Of a stretch of DNA of 64,000 nt, positions 9,504 through 18,653 are shown in pieces. The stretch's first letter is position 1. Every line of letters starts with the position of its first letter. Location: assembly GCA_966211765.1 (NCBI GenBank), contig CBIHOV010000003.1, positions 186,001 through 250,000 on the forward strand, in the 5' to 3' direction. A model generated the notes under the pieces. The model worked only from the letters and a program-made list of their open reading frames with translations. It was not told where the DNA came from and searched no databases. The position numbers and the translations under genes are program-made. Origin of the DNA: Paraflavitalea sp966211765. GTDB lineage: Bacteria; Bacteroidota; Bacteroidia; Chitinophagales; Chitinophagaceae.

Positions 9504-9507
9504 ACAA

Positions 9508-9538
9508 CAAAGGTATGCAACTACATGCTTCTGGCAAA
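9508..9538 (-). promoter_or_regulatory. Minus-strand promoter for the predicted antisense RNA
   Basis: Read on the minus strand: TTTG (9538-9535), 19 bases, TACCTTTG (9515-9508). This matches the -33 and -7 boxes of the Bacteroidota housekeeping sigma factor exactly and with normal spacing. Caution: the same bases hold the A-rich initiation region and start codon of the SusC gene on plus, which makes chance matches more likely. Confidence 0.5.
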
Positions 9539-12500
9539 GGTCGTGTCAAAACGGCGTTTGTCACTCATCAAACATTGCTCGCAATGAAGCTGACTGCTAT
9601 TTTCCTGTTCCTTGCCTTCCTGCACGCAGGAGCAAACACGTATGCGCAGAAAGTGACCTTGTCAGAAAGGAACGCACCGCTCCGGCAGGTATTTAAAGCT
9701 ATTGAAAAGCAAACGGGTTACAGCTTCTTTTACAACAACCGCACCCTTCAGGTGGCAGGGAAAGTGGACATCCAGGTGAAAGACGCTCCCCTCCAGGAAG
9801 CCCTGGACCTGTGTTTTCAGCACCAACCCCTCTCCTATATCATCCAGGACCGGGTGATCATCGTAAGTACCAAAGATGCAGATGCCGACAGGCAACCATC
9901 GCCTGCCCTCCCCCTGATAAACATTACGGGAAAGATCACCGATGCCGACGGCAATCCCCTGCAAGGCGTATCCATATTCGTAAAAGGAAAAACAAAAGGC
10001 ACCACCACCAATGCCGATGGAAACTTCACACTCAATGGCGTGGAAGAGACGGCCATCCTGCAGGTTTCTTATATAGGGTATGCCCCACAACTCATTCCCG
10101 TTAAAAACAACGCCACCATCAACATCACCCTGCAAAAAGAAAACAGGCAGGAAGAACTGGTGGTGGTATCCTACGGCCTGCAGAAACGCCGGGAGATTGT
10201 AGGCGCCGTAGCCGAACTGAAAGCCACTGAACTGAAAGATATGCCCGTGGGCACTTTTGCCGAGCGCCTGCAGGGCAAACTGCCCGGTGTGCAACTGGGA
10301 CAAACCACTGGCCGTCCGGGCCAGGGTATGGACTTCCGCATCCGCGGCGCCGCTTCCATCTCCGCCAGTAATAATCCCCTCATCGTGATTGACGGTTTGC
10401 CAGTACTCGGTAATGCCGACGGGACCAACAACATCAACCCCGACGAAATAGAGAGTTTCAGCGTTCTCAAAGATGCTGCCGCTACCGCCTTATATGGCTC
10501 AAGGGCAGCCAATGGGGTCATCATGATCACCACCAAAAAAGGAAAGGCGGGCGTCATGAAAATAGATTTCAATGCCTATACCGGTGTGGCCACTTCCATG
10601 AAAAACCTGACACCCGAAGTGATGAATGCCACCGAACTGGCTACTTACATGAAAGGGTTTTATGAAGACAAAATAAAGTATGAGGGTTATACCGGCGGTG
10701 TACCCGCCGAATACCAGAACCCGGAACAATACGGCGTGGGTACAGATTGGTATAATCTATTGTTGCGCAACGCGCCTGTTCAAAGCTATAGCCTATCCTT
10801 AAATGGGGGTAGCGAAAAAGCATCACTCAGCGTGGTAGGCGGCTATTTTAACCAGGATGGAATCCTGAAAAATTCCGGGTACAAACGTTTTTCCTTGCGC
10901 ATCAATGCAGAATTCACCATCAACAAGCACATCAAAGTGGGAGCCAGCATTGCACCCAGCCTGCAGTTGGAACACAACAACCGGCAGAGCAACAGCTTCA
11001 ACTTCGACGGTCAGCGTCAGATCATTGCCAGCACACTGATGATGCCACCGATGGCTTCCCCTTACAACCCCGATGGTACACTTACCCTGGGATACGCCGG
11101 CGGCTTCTCCAACCTGTTTACCTGGGCCAATCCACTCCGGCAAATACAGGAAGTGAATGACGATGTGACCCGCACCCGCCTCCTCTCCTCTGTCTATGCC
11201 GAGTTCAGGTTCCTGGACAACTTCAGCTTCAGGTCCACCTTGTATGGAGATATTGGCAATTTCACCCGTAAGAAGTTTATACCTTCTACTTCCTTCGGTG
11301 GTTTCAACAATGTACCCATCGACAATGCGCCTCCGGGCAACAAATCGGCCTTTGGCGAAGCCGGTACCAGCACCAACTATTCCTGGATCAATGAAAACAT
11401 CCTCACCTGGCAGAAAGACTTTGCCGGCGATCATTCATTGAAAGTACTGGCCGGCTTTACCACCCAACGCGCCAATGATTATACCACCAGTATCATCGGG
11501 CGTGATTATCCCGACAATAAAATACCTTATATCAATGCGGCCGCCAGGGTTACAGCCACCAGCGGCTCACAGGCCTGGGCCTTATTATCGTATCTCGGCA
11601 GTGTCGATTACAGTTTCAAAGGCAAATACCTGCTGCGTGGCTCCGTACGTCGTGACGGTTCCTCCCGCTTTGGTTCTGACAACCGGTACGGCACCTTCCC
11701 TTCTGCCGGTATCGGCTGGATCGTGAGCGATGAAGCATTCATGAAAAAAGTGCCGGTGATCAGCTACTTCAAGGTCCGCGCCAGCTATGGTATTACCGGC
11801 AACAACGAGATCGGCAACTATACCTCCATCCCCTTGATAGGCTCGGCCAACTATGTATTTGGCGGCACCCTGGCGCCCGGAGCAGCGCAGGGCAATCTCG
11901 GCAACTCCCTGCTGAGCTGGGAAAAACAAAAGCAACTGGATATCGGGGCCGACTTTGGATTCTTTAACGATCGCCTCCTCTTCACCTACGACTATTACCA
12001 TAAATACACCGACGGACTCTTGTACCAGGTCAACGTACCCCGCTCTTCCGGCTTTGCCAATATTCAAACCAATATCGGCACCATCAAATCATGGGGACAT
12101 GAATTTTCCATTACTTCCAAAAACATGGTAGGAAAGTTTGAATGGTCCACCAATTTCAATATCTCCTTCGACAGGAACCTGGTCAGCCAACTGGGTATCA
12201 ATGACGCTCCCATTGCAGCCAACCCCTCTGTAGCGTTAACCGAATTTACCGACTGGCGTACCGCCGTAGGACAACCGCTCGGTCAATTCTATGGATATAT
12301 TTTCGACGGCGTATACATGAACCAGTCAGAGCTTGACAAAGGCCCCAAACACAGCACTTCCCAGGTGGGTACGATACGCATGCAAGACCTGAATGGGGAC
12401 GGCATCATCGATCCCGCCAACGACCGTACCTGGATCGGCAATCCCAATCCTGATTTCATATTCGGCATGACCAACAGTTTCAGGTACCAGGGTTTTGACC

Positions 12501-12949
12501 TGGGTATTGTTGTCTCCGGCACCTATGGTAATAAACTAAAGAACAGTATGGAGGAAAGCCTCTATAATATGGACGGGGTTTTTAACGGACCAAAGGAATT
12601 ATTGCAACGCTGGCGCTCGGAAGCCAATCCCGGCAATGGCAGGATACAACGCACCCTGGCGGGCTCTACCGTACTCTCACGCTCAGACAACTCTATGTTC
12701 ATTCACGATGCATCGCACCTTACCATCAACAATATTACACTGGGGTATACTTTCAAAAAAGGAGGCTATTTAAGCATCCTGCGCAACCTGCGGGTATATG
12801 CAGGCGTACAAAATGCATTCATATTTACCAGCTACCCCGGCAACCCGGAAACAAGCTATAATGGTCTCAATGGTATATCGCAGGGAGAAGACATTGGCGC
12901 TTACCCGGTAGCGAGGACCTACACCTTTGGTCTCAATGTAGGATTTTAA
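9515..12949 (+). CDS. STN-domain SusC/RagA TonB-dependent receptor (signal-transducing)
   Basis: The 1144-residue receptor has an extended N-terminus, a signal segment (about 24-45, MKLTAIFLFLAFLHAGANTYAQ), an STN secretin/TonB signalling domain (about 50-115: APLRQVFKAIEKQTGYSFFY, VDIQVKDAPLQEALDLCF), a carboxypeptidase-regulatory-like domain (about 135-210, ITGKITDADGNPLQGVSIFV), a plug (about 215-330: ELVVVSYGLQKRREIVGAVA, VIDGLPVLG, EIESFSVLKDAAATALYGSR) and a barrel ending FGLNVGF. The STN domain fits the upstream FecR/sigma pair. The ATG at 9515 is used; an internal Met at 9584 would also give a signal peptide. Its leader is the target of the predicted antisense RNA. Confidence 0.95.
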   Translation: MQLHASGKGRVKTAFVTHQTLLAMKLTAIFLFLAFLHAGANTYAQKVTLSERNAPLRQVFKAIEKQTGYSFFYNNRTLQVAGKVDIQVKDAPLQEALDLCFQHQPLSYIIQDRVIIVSTKDADADRQPSPALPLINITGKITDADGNPLQGVSIFVKGKTKGTTTNADGNFTLNGVEETAILQVSYIGYAPQLIPVKNNATINITLQKENRQEELVVVSYGLQKRREIVGAVAELKATELKDMPVGTFAERLQGKLPGVQLGQTTGRPGQGMDFRIRGAASISASNNPLIVIDGLPVLGNADGTNNINPDEIESFSVLKDAAATALYGSRAANGVIMITTKKGKAGVMKIDFNAYTGVATSMKNLTPEVMNATELATYMKGFYEDKIKYEGYTGGVPAEYQNPEQYGVGTDWYNLLLRNAPVQSYSLSLNGGSEKASLSVVGGYFNQDGILKNSGYKRFSLRINAEFTINKHIKVGASIAPSLQLEHNNRQSNSFNFDGQRQIIASTLMMPPMASPYNPDGTLTLGYAGGFSNLFTWANPLRQIQEVNDDVTRTRLLSSVYAEFRFLDNFSFRSTLYGDIGNFTRKKFIPSTSFGGFNNVPIDNAPPGNKSAFGEAGTSTNYSWINENILTWQKDFAGDHSLKVLAGFTTQRANDYTTSIIGRDYPDNKIPYINAAARVTATSGSQAWALLSYLGSVDYSFKGKYLLRGSVRRDGSSRFGSDNRYGTFPSAGIGWIVSDEAFMKKVPVISYFKVRASYGITGNNEIGNYTSIPLIGSANYVFGGTLAPGAAQGNLGNSLLSWEKQKQLDIGADFGFFNDRLLFTYDYYHKYTDGLLYQVNVPRSSGFANIQTNIGTIKSWGHEFSITSKNMVGKFEWSTNFNISFDRNLVSQLGINDAPIAANPSVALTEFTDWRTAVGQPLGQFYGYIFDGVYMNQSELDKGPKHSTSQVGTIRMQDLNGDGIIDPANDRTWIGNPNPDFIFGMTNSFRYQGFDLGIVVSGTYGNKLKNSMEESLYNMDGVFNGPKELLQRWRSEANPGNGRIQRTLAGSTVLSRSDNSMFIHDASHLTINNITLGYTFKKGGYLSILRNLRVYAGVQNAFIFTSYPGNPETSYNGLNGISQGEDIGAYPVARTYTFGLNVGF

Positions 12950-12993
12950 CGATGACAGGTTTGTATACATGTACGCAAAAAGATCATAGCAAA

Positions 12994-14559
12994 ATGAAAA
13001 AGACATTACTATATATATTCATCCTGGTGTCCATGCTTTCTTCCTGCAAAAAATTCCTGGAAGAAACACCCCGCACCTCTCAAAACTCGGTTGATTTCTT
13101 TAAGAACGAGAATGATTTTAAACTCGCGGTGAATGGCACCTATGCTGCCCTCCGCGATATCTATGGATCCAATACATCCTGGGTAATGGGTGAAATGCGG
13201 TCCGACAATACGCATTACGACTACAAGCCCTCAGATGCAGCGCTGGCAGTTACGCAAAAAAATGATGTAGCCAATTTCCTGAACGATGAGTTCAGTGGAC
13301 AAACCAGCGATAAATGGGTGAAAGCTTATGTGGTCATATCACGGGCCAATGCCATCCTCGACCAGATAGACGGCGCCACTTTTTCGCAAGACAGCAAACG
13401 GATCATAACCGGGCAGGCGAAGTTCCTGCGGGCGCTGGCTTATTTTGAACTGGTCAGATATTATGGTGGCGTACCCATCTACCCGCACCTCATCAATAAT
13501 CCCAATGATATCTATGTAAAAAGGTCCACGGTGGAACAGGTATATGAGGTGATCATAGCCGATGCGAAAGACGCTATTGAAAAACTGGACGCCCCGGCTT
13601 TTCCACAAACCGGTGTGGCTACCAAAGGGGCCGCGCTTACCCTTCTGGCAGATGTATACATCAACCTGAAAAGGTTTCCCGAAGCAGAACCCCTGCTCAA
13701 ACAGGTTACCCAACAAGGTTATGACCTGATGAGCAATTATGCAGATGTATTCAATCCTAATAATAAGAACAACAAGGAATCCATCTTCGAGATCCAATAC
13801 AACGCCGGCCTCGCTACACCACAGGCCAGTAATTTCATCTATAAGTTCATTCCCCGCATGTCCAATTCAACCGGCATAACGGGGCTCAATCAAAATACCA
13901 TCACCGATCTCGGTGGCTTCAACACCCCTACGCAGGACCTCATCAACAGCTTTGAAACCGGAGATAACCGGCTCAACGCTTCTATCGCCATTGCAGAAGG
14001 CACCTGGAATGCTTCCAATGATTTTGTGCCTACGTCCAATACCGCAGGCGCTTCCGTGAAAAGCATTGTGGGTTATACACCGCCAGCGGGTAAGATAGGC
14101 CGTCCTTTCCCCCGGAAATTCCTGCATCCCCATACCCTGGCCGGTCAAACGAATAATAACTGGCCCGTGTATCGCTATGCTGAAGTATTGCTGCTGCTGG
14201 CAGAAACCCTGAATGAACAAAACAAAGCCGCAGAAGCCCTGCCGCTGCTCAACAGGATAAGGGACCGTGCATTCGGCGCCGGTGTGTCGCCCATTGCGAC
14301 CACCGATCAGGCAGCCCTGCGCAGCATCATCCTGCACGAAAGAAGGGTGGAACTGGCTTTTGAAAATAAAAGATGGATCGATCTCGTACGAACCAACAAT
14401 GTGGTACCGGTCATGACAGCCTATGGTATTGCCATGAAGGCCCAGTTCAGTTACCTGCCGGCCAATTCCTACAAGGTAACTGACGATAGCAAGCTGTTTC
14501 CCATTCCGTACACAGAGCGGGAGCTGAACAAACTGCTGGAACAAAATAAAGGCTATTAA
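12994..14559 (+). CDS. SusD/RagB family nutrient-binding lipoprotein
   Basis: The protein is 521 residues from the ATG at 12994, which gives a clean SPII signal (MKKTLLYIFILVSMLSSC, Cys18); an in-frame ATG at 12952 only adds 14 polar residues and lies 2 bases after the SusC stop. SusD features include FLEETPRTSQNSVDFFKNENDF near the N-terminus, the RAL(A)YFELVRYYGGVPIYP helix segment, and the C-terminal RYAEVLLLLAETLNEQNK, ILHERRVELAFENKRWIDLVR and LFPIPYTERELNK. It caps the SusC receptor coded immediately upstream, at the cell surface. Confidence 0.95.
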   Translation: MKKTLLYIFILVSMLSSCKKFLEETPRTSQNSVDFFKNENDFKLAVNGTYAALRDIYGSNTSWVMGEMRSDNTHYDYKPSDAALAVTQKNDVANFLNDEFSGQTSDKWVKAYVVISRANAILDQIDGATFSQDSKRIITGQAKFLRALAYFELVRYYGGVPIYPHLINNPNDIYVKRSTVEQVYEVIIADAKDAIEKLDAPAFPQTGVATKGAALTLLADVYINLKRFPEAEPLLKQVTQQGYDLMSNYADVFNPNNKNNKESIFEIQYNAGLATPQASNFIYKFIPRMSNSTGITGLNQNTITDLGGFNTPTQDLINSFETGDNRLNASIAIAEGTWNASNDFVPTSNTAGASVKSIVGYTPPAGKIGRPFPRKFLHPHTLAGQTNNNWPVYRYAEVLLLLAETLNEQNKAAEALPLLNRIRDRAFGAGVSPIATTDQAALRSIILHERRVELAFENKRWIDLVRTNNVVPVMTAYGIAMKAQFSYLPANSYKVTDDSKLFPIPYTERELNKLLEQNKGY

Positions 14560-14579
14560 CATCCGCTAAAACTTCCTAT

Positions 14580-15632
14580 ATGATTATCCGGACAATTGCC
14601 TCCGTAGGCCTGTCGGTATTGATTGCTATTGCCTGTGGTAAAAAAGGGGGACAGGATGACCCGGTCACCCCGCCACCTGTTGACCCACCGGCTGCAGATA
14701 CCGTTACAGGCATGATCGTGGCGACAAACAATTCAACGAAGAGTATAGAAGTGTACGATGCTGCTGTGAAAGACTGGAGTAAGCCAGAAGCTAAAAAATG
14801 GAGCTGGAAACCCGCTACCGCCAGTGGCTTTAGTGCCGGGGAAAGCAATGCCTTTGCAGGTGGATCAGACATCCGCGTGCGCCAGGTGAAGGCCTGGGGC
14901 GACAGTACTTTCCTGGCACTCACCGATACGAAAATGGCTGCCATCCTTACCTGGCCCGGAGGCGTGAGAAGATGGTCCCAACCCATCGATGGCAACCTGC
15001 ATGCGGCCGAGATATTGCCCAATGGCAATGTAGCCCTCGCAGCTTCAGACGGCAACTGGATAAGGGTCTATGCAGCCTCCCAGGGACCTAATAACGCCTA
15101 CTTCGTACAATATGACCTCAATGCCTCCCATGCAGCCCTGTGGGATCCTATTTATAATCTGCTATGGGTAACCGGACAACATCCCGTCACAGGGGCGCAT
15201 ATACTCACGGCGCTTGAAATAAGCGGCACAGCGGCAGAGCCGGTCTTAACGGAAGTGCTGGCTTACAGAAGCGTGTTGCCTACTGCCTGGGGACATGATG
15301 TGGCGCCATATTATGGCGATGTCAACCGCCTGTGGGTAAGCACCAACGGCGGCGTATATGTGTATAACAAAACGACCAAATCCTTTGTGGTAGCGCCCGG
15401 TGGTTCCAACCGCACATTTGTGAAAGCAGCTGGTAATATAGCAGGAGGCCTGTTGGTACAAACAAGGGCCGACGCCAATAAATCGCCCACCCCTGCTGTC
15501 AGTTGCGGCCTCAATGGATGGGCCACCAGTACGGTAGATTTCTTTGCGCCATCCGGCTCGGTGTACACCACCCGGGTAGCGCCCGGCGCCTGCTTTTACA
15601 AAGCGCGCATCATCAACCCCCATTACCAATAA
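14580..15632 (+). CDS. DUF6528-like lipoprotein, probable beta-propeller (first of two paralogs)
   Basis: The 350-residue protein has an SPII signal (MIIRTIASVGLSVLIAIAC, Cys19), a short proline-rich linker (TPPPVDPPA) and a body rich in short beta strands: IVATNNSTKSIEVYD, AAEILPNGNVALAASDGNWIRVY, HAALWDPIYNLLWVTGQ and RLWVSTNGGVYVYNKTT. The repeats suggest a propeller that binds or cleaves a ligand at the surface. It matches in outline the uncharacterised DUF6528 family as I recall it. It shares these segments and the ending with the next gene, so the two arose by duplication. It lies 20 bases after SusD in the same operon, and a surface glycan-binding role is an inference from that place. 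Confidence 0.8.
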   Translation: MIIRTIASVGLSVLIAIACGKKGGQDDPVTPPPVDPPAADTVTGMIVATNNSTKSIEVYDAAVKDWSKPEAKKWSWKPATASGFSAGESNAFAGGSDIRVRQVKAWGDSTFLALTDTKMAAILTWPGGVRRWSQPIDGNLHAAEILPNGNVALAASDGNWIRVYAASQGPNNAYFVQYDLNASHAALWDPIYNLLWVTGQHPVTGAHILTALEISGTAAEPVLTEVLAYRSVLPTAWGHDVAPYYGDVNRLWVSTNGGVYVYNKTTKSFVVAPGGSNRTFVKAAGNIAGGLLVQTRADANKSPTPAVSCGLNGWATSTVDFFAPSGSVYTTRVAPGACFYKARIINPHYQ

Positions 15633-15643
15633 ACCAACTAACG

Positions 15644-16756
15644 ATGAAAAAGTCCCTGCTGATCATTACTACTGGATTATTGCTTTCCACAGGTTTACAC
15701 GTAGCCTGCAAACCTGAATTGACTGACCGTAACGCCGCCGTCCACACAGATACACCAACCACCAACACGACCACTGCCAATCAACTGGCGGCGGCCAGTT
15801 GTTGCTGGGTGGTCACTACCAACCAGTCCAATCACAAAATAGAGATCTATGATCCCGCGGTGACCGACTGGAATACCAGCGCCGCCCTGAAGCATTCCTG
15901 GTATCCCAATGGCTCCAATGGCTTTACCAATCCTACCGTGGGTTGGCTCCAGCCTTCAGATGCCAGGCTGCGCAACAGTACCTTCTTTGGCGGCCAGCAA
16001 ATGCTGGTCACCGATTCCAAAGGTTTTTGCGCAATCATTCCTTATCCTGCATTGACCGGCAAGAAATGGGCGATCAACCTCGGCGAAGGCGTTAATCCCC
16101 ATTCCATTGAACTGCTGCCCAATGGCAATGTGGCCATCGCCGCTTCAGAAGCGAACTGGGTAAGGGTATACACTTCCTCACAAGGTACCTGGTCTACCGT
16201 CAACAAGAGTTTTGGCCTCCGCGCCGCGCATGCAGTCCTTTGGGATCCGGCCAACAACATCCTATGGGTTACCGGCTGGCTGCCCCTTGTAAGTGATAAA
16301 TATACCGACCTGGCCAATCATGTATTGACCGCTCTTTCCATCACCGGCACAGCAGCCAATCCCATCCTCACGGAAGTGGCATCCCGCCAATCGCCACTAC
16401 CTTCCTTTTGGGGGCATGATATACAACCTGTAACAGGCGATGTCAATAAACTTTGGGTAAGCACCAATGCCGGCGTATATCTTTACGACAAGACCACCAA
16501 GGTATTTCAAACAGCGCCGGCCAATATCGGCAACCGTACTTTTGTAAAAGGCATCAGCAACCAGCCGTCCGGTATAGTGGTGTTGACAAGGCCCGATTCC
16601 ATTAAAACACCTATTCCGGCCCAGCCCAGTACCACCAATAGTTGGACTACCTCGTATGTTGATTTCTATTCAGCGGCCGGGGCCTATCAATCATCAGGAC
16701 ACAAGAACGGCGCCTCCTGGTATAAGGGGCGTATCTGGACACCCGATTATCAATAA
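15644..16756 (+). CDS. DUF6528-like lipoprotein, probable beta-propeller (second paralog)
   Basis: The protein is 370 residues from the ATG at 15644, 11 bases after the upstream stop; the longer open frame begins inside the previous gene and lacks a signal. SPII signal MKKSLLIITTGLLLSTGLHVAC (Cys22) is followed by a Thr-rich linker and a body that parallels the preceding protein: VVTTNQSNHKIEIYDPAVTDW, HSIELLPNGNVAIAASEANW, HAVLWDPANNILWVTGW, HDIQPVTGDVNKLWVSTNAG and a terminus TPDYQ against NPHYQ. Two adjacent copies suggest either a heteromeric surface complex or divergent ligand binding. No catalytic motif is recognised. Confidence 0.8.
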   Translation: MKKSLLIITTGLLLSTGLHVACKPELTDRNAAVHTDTPTTNTTTANQLAAASCCWVVTTNQSNHKIEIYDPAVTDWNTSAALKHSWYPNGSNGFTNPTVGWLQPSDARLRNSTFFGGQQMLVTDSKGFCAIIPYPALTGKKWAINLGEGVNPHSIELLPNGNVAIAASEANWVRVYTSSQGTWSTVNKSFGLRAAHAVLWDPANNILWVTGWLPLVSDKYTDLANHVLTALSITGTAANPILTEVASRQSPLPSFWGHDIQPVTGDVNKLWVSTNAGVYLYDKTTKVFQTAPANIGNRTFVKGISNQPSGIVVLTRPDSIKTPIPAQPSTTNSWTTSYVDFYSAAGAYQSSGHKNGASWYKGRIWTPDYQ

Positions 16757-16783
16757 ACCTGCTTTCATTCAACCTTCTTTATC

Positions 16784-18631
16784 ATGCATTCGAGACGAGA
16801 TTTTATACAACAATCCTCCCTGGCTGGTCTGGCTTTCATAGCGCCGGCCAAATGGTTCAGTACCCGTGAAGACCATTTCACGTACATATCTCCGTATTTC
16901 AAACTGGAGCTGGCTACTTCGGCCCCGCAATGGCTCTTTTTTTCTACCGACAGCCTGGGAAAAGGCATGCTGGACAACAATCCCTTACTGCCGCAGCAGC
17001 CTGATCCTGCCGGTGTATACACCAGCAGGATCAGGAAAAACAATATCAGTTATTATAGCCGTACAGGTGTGCAGGCGCCGCCGGATTGGGAAATACAATG
17101 CGACAAGAAGTCCTTCACCATACAAACTGCCTGGAAAGAAGGCAGCCCCATAGCAGCATTTGATCTGCCATTTTCACAGCGGTTGAACCATTGTACCCTC
17201 CTGGGCGTCATGCCGGGCGAGCAGCAGGTTCAATTTCCCTGCGTGCTGCATTTGCCGGGGATGGGCAGTTTCCGTATCCATTGCAACCAACCCGGTGTCA
17301 CCCTCCAATATGATGCTTACCGTTTTCATGGTCCCAATGAAAAGGGCGAGCCCTATGTGCGGCTTTCGCTGGCTGGCGCTTCTGCCAATCATCCCCGCAT
17401 CACCTATCGCTTTGAATCCATCGCCATTTTTCCCGACCTGCCCGGCATACGGCAGGATGCCCGCTTTGATGGATTCCGGAGAAATTACATCAATATCTTC
17501 CAGCTCAATCCCCGCATTCGCTCCCTGGCCAACAACAGCGCCAGCGATGCCTGCGCTTTCACCATGTACCTGTATGCAGAGATGGCCAGGAAAACACCGG
17601 CGCTGACGGGCCAACTAACGGCGATGGACCTCATCAGGAACTCCCTGGAGCAATACCTTACCGGTATGAAAGCCTATGGACAGGTGGGGTACAAAGGCGG
17701 TTATGGCTGGCAAAGCGAATTCGACTCCTGCGACAGCGCACCATCTTTGATCATGAGCGCCTGTTATTATATACTGGATACCAAAGACCAGACCTGGGCC
17801 TCCCGGCATTATGAGGGGATCAAAGCCTGGGCCATGGCGATGATCGCCACCGACCATAACAACGATGGTCTAATTGAGTACGGCTATTCCGGCAATGCGG
17901 GCAGCTGGACAGGCAGTTTTAAACGCCCTGCCAATTGGTGGGATACCATTGGCTTCGGTCATGATGATGCTTATTCCAATATCCTCGCCTACCGCGCCAC
18001 TACCTTGCTGGCCAGCGTGGCGGCACAGCTCAACAACAAGGCCGATGAGGCATTCTTCAGCGCCTTCGCCGGCAAGTTGAAGGCTGCCTTCTACCCTGCC
18101 TTTTACAATACCGCAACCGGTGTGCTGGCCGGCTGGCGTAGTAAGGACGGGCAACTGCATGACTACTATTTCCTGTTTGTGAATAGCATGGCCGTTACCT
18201 ATGAGCTGGTCGATGCTGAAGCAGGCAAGCGGATGATGCAGGTACTGCTGCAAAAGATGAAAGACGTAGGCTATACCCGCTTTGACCTGGGCCTGCCGGG
18301 CAACCTGGTTCCCATTGCCGATGCAGACTATACCCATCATGATCCACGTTGGGGGTACCAGCGGTTCCAGGTATATGAGAATGGCGGCGCTACGGGTTGT
18401 TATGCCTACTTTACCATCCACGCGTTGTTTAAATTGGGTATGCGTAGCGAAGCGGAAGCCATCCTTTTCCCGATGCTTGAAAGCTATGCACAAAATCAAT
18501 TCCAGGGCCGTTGTGCCGGCACTGAAATGACCCGCGACTGGAAAACCTGGTCGGGAGAATGCTGGGGTTATGAAGGATTCCTGGTAGATAATTACCTGCC
18601 TTTCCTCGCAGTACACGATCATTTCTTATAA
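16784..18631 (+). CDS. Tat-exported six-hairpin glycosidase-like protein
   Basis: The 615-residue protein starts with a twin-arginine signal (MHSRRDFIQQSSLAGLAFI), so it is probably exported folded. The N-terminal 230 residues are beta-rich. The C-terminal half shows the (alpha/alpha)6 barrel pattern of GH63/GH78/GH37-like enzymes: GYKGGYGWQSEFDSCDSAPS, MIATDHNNDGLIEYGYSGN, NWWDTIGFGHDDAYSNILAYRA, HHDPRWGYQRFQVYENGGAT and WSGECWGYEGFLVDNYLPF. Asp and Glu residues in these loops are candidate catalytic acids but I cannot name the family. It sits 28 bases after the second DUF6528-like gene and is the only likely glycan-cleaving enzyme of the locus, so it should process the sugar imported by SusCD. 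Confidence 0.75.
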   Translation: MHSRRDFIQQSSLAGLAFIAPAKWFSTREDHFTYISPYFKLELATSAPQWLFFSTDSLGKGMLDNNPLLPQQPDPAGVYTSRIRKNNISYYSRTGVQAPPDWEIQCDKKSFTIQTAWKEGSPIAAFDLPFSQRLNHCTLLGVMPGEQQVQFPCVLHLPGMGSFRIHCNQPGVTLQYDAYRFHGPNEKGEPYVRLSLAGASANHPRITYRFESIAIFPDLPGIRQDARFDGFRRNYINIFQLNPRIRSLANNSASDACAFTMYLYAEMARKTPALTGQLTAMDLIRNSLEQYLTGMKAYGQVGYKGGYGWQSEFDSCDSAPSLIMSACYYILDTKDQTWASRHYEGIKAWAMAMIATDHNNDGLIEYGYSGNAGSWTGSFKRPANWWDTIGFGHDDAYSNILAYRATTLLASVAAQLNNKADEAFFSAFAGKLKAAFYPAFYNTATGVLAGWRSKDGQLHDYYFLFVNSMAVTYELVDAEAGKRMMQVLLQKMKDVGYTRFDLGLPGNLVPIADADYTHHDPRWGYQRFQVYENGGATGCYAYFTIHALFKLGMRSEAEAILFPMLESYAQNQFQGRCAGTEMTRDWKTWSGECWGYEGFLVDNYLPFLAVHDHFL

Positions 18632-18653
18632 ACACTATAGAAAAACTTATTGC

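Noticed and set aside
10823..11434. Minus-strand frame of 203 codons inside the SusC gene
   Set aside because: Composition reflects the codon bias of the plus-strand gene; no motif.
17870..18622. Long minus-strand frame (250 codons) inside the six-hairpin gene
   Set aside because: Antisense shadow; the plus frame has the Tat signal and fold motifs.
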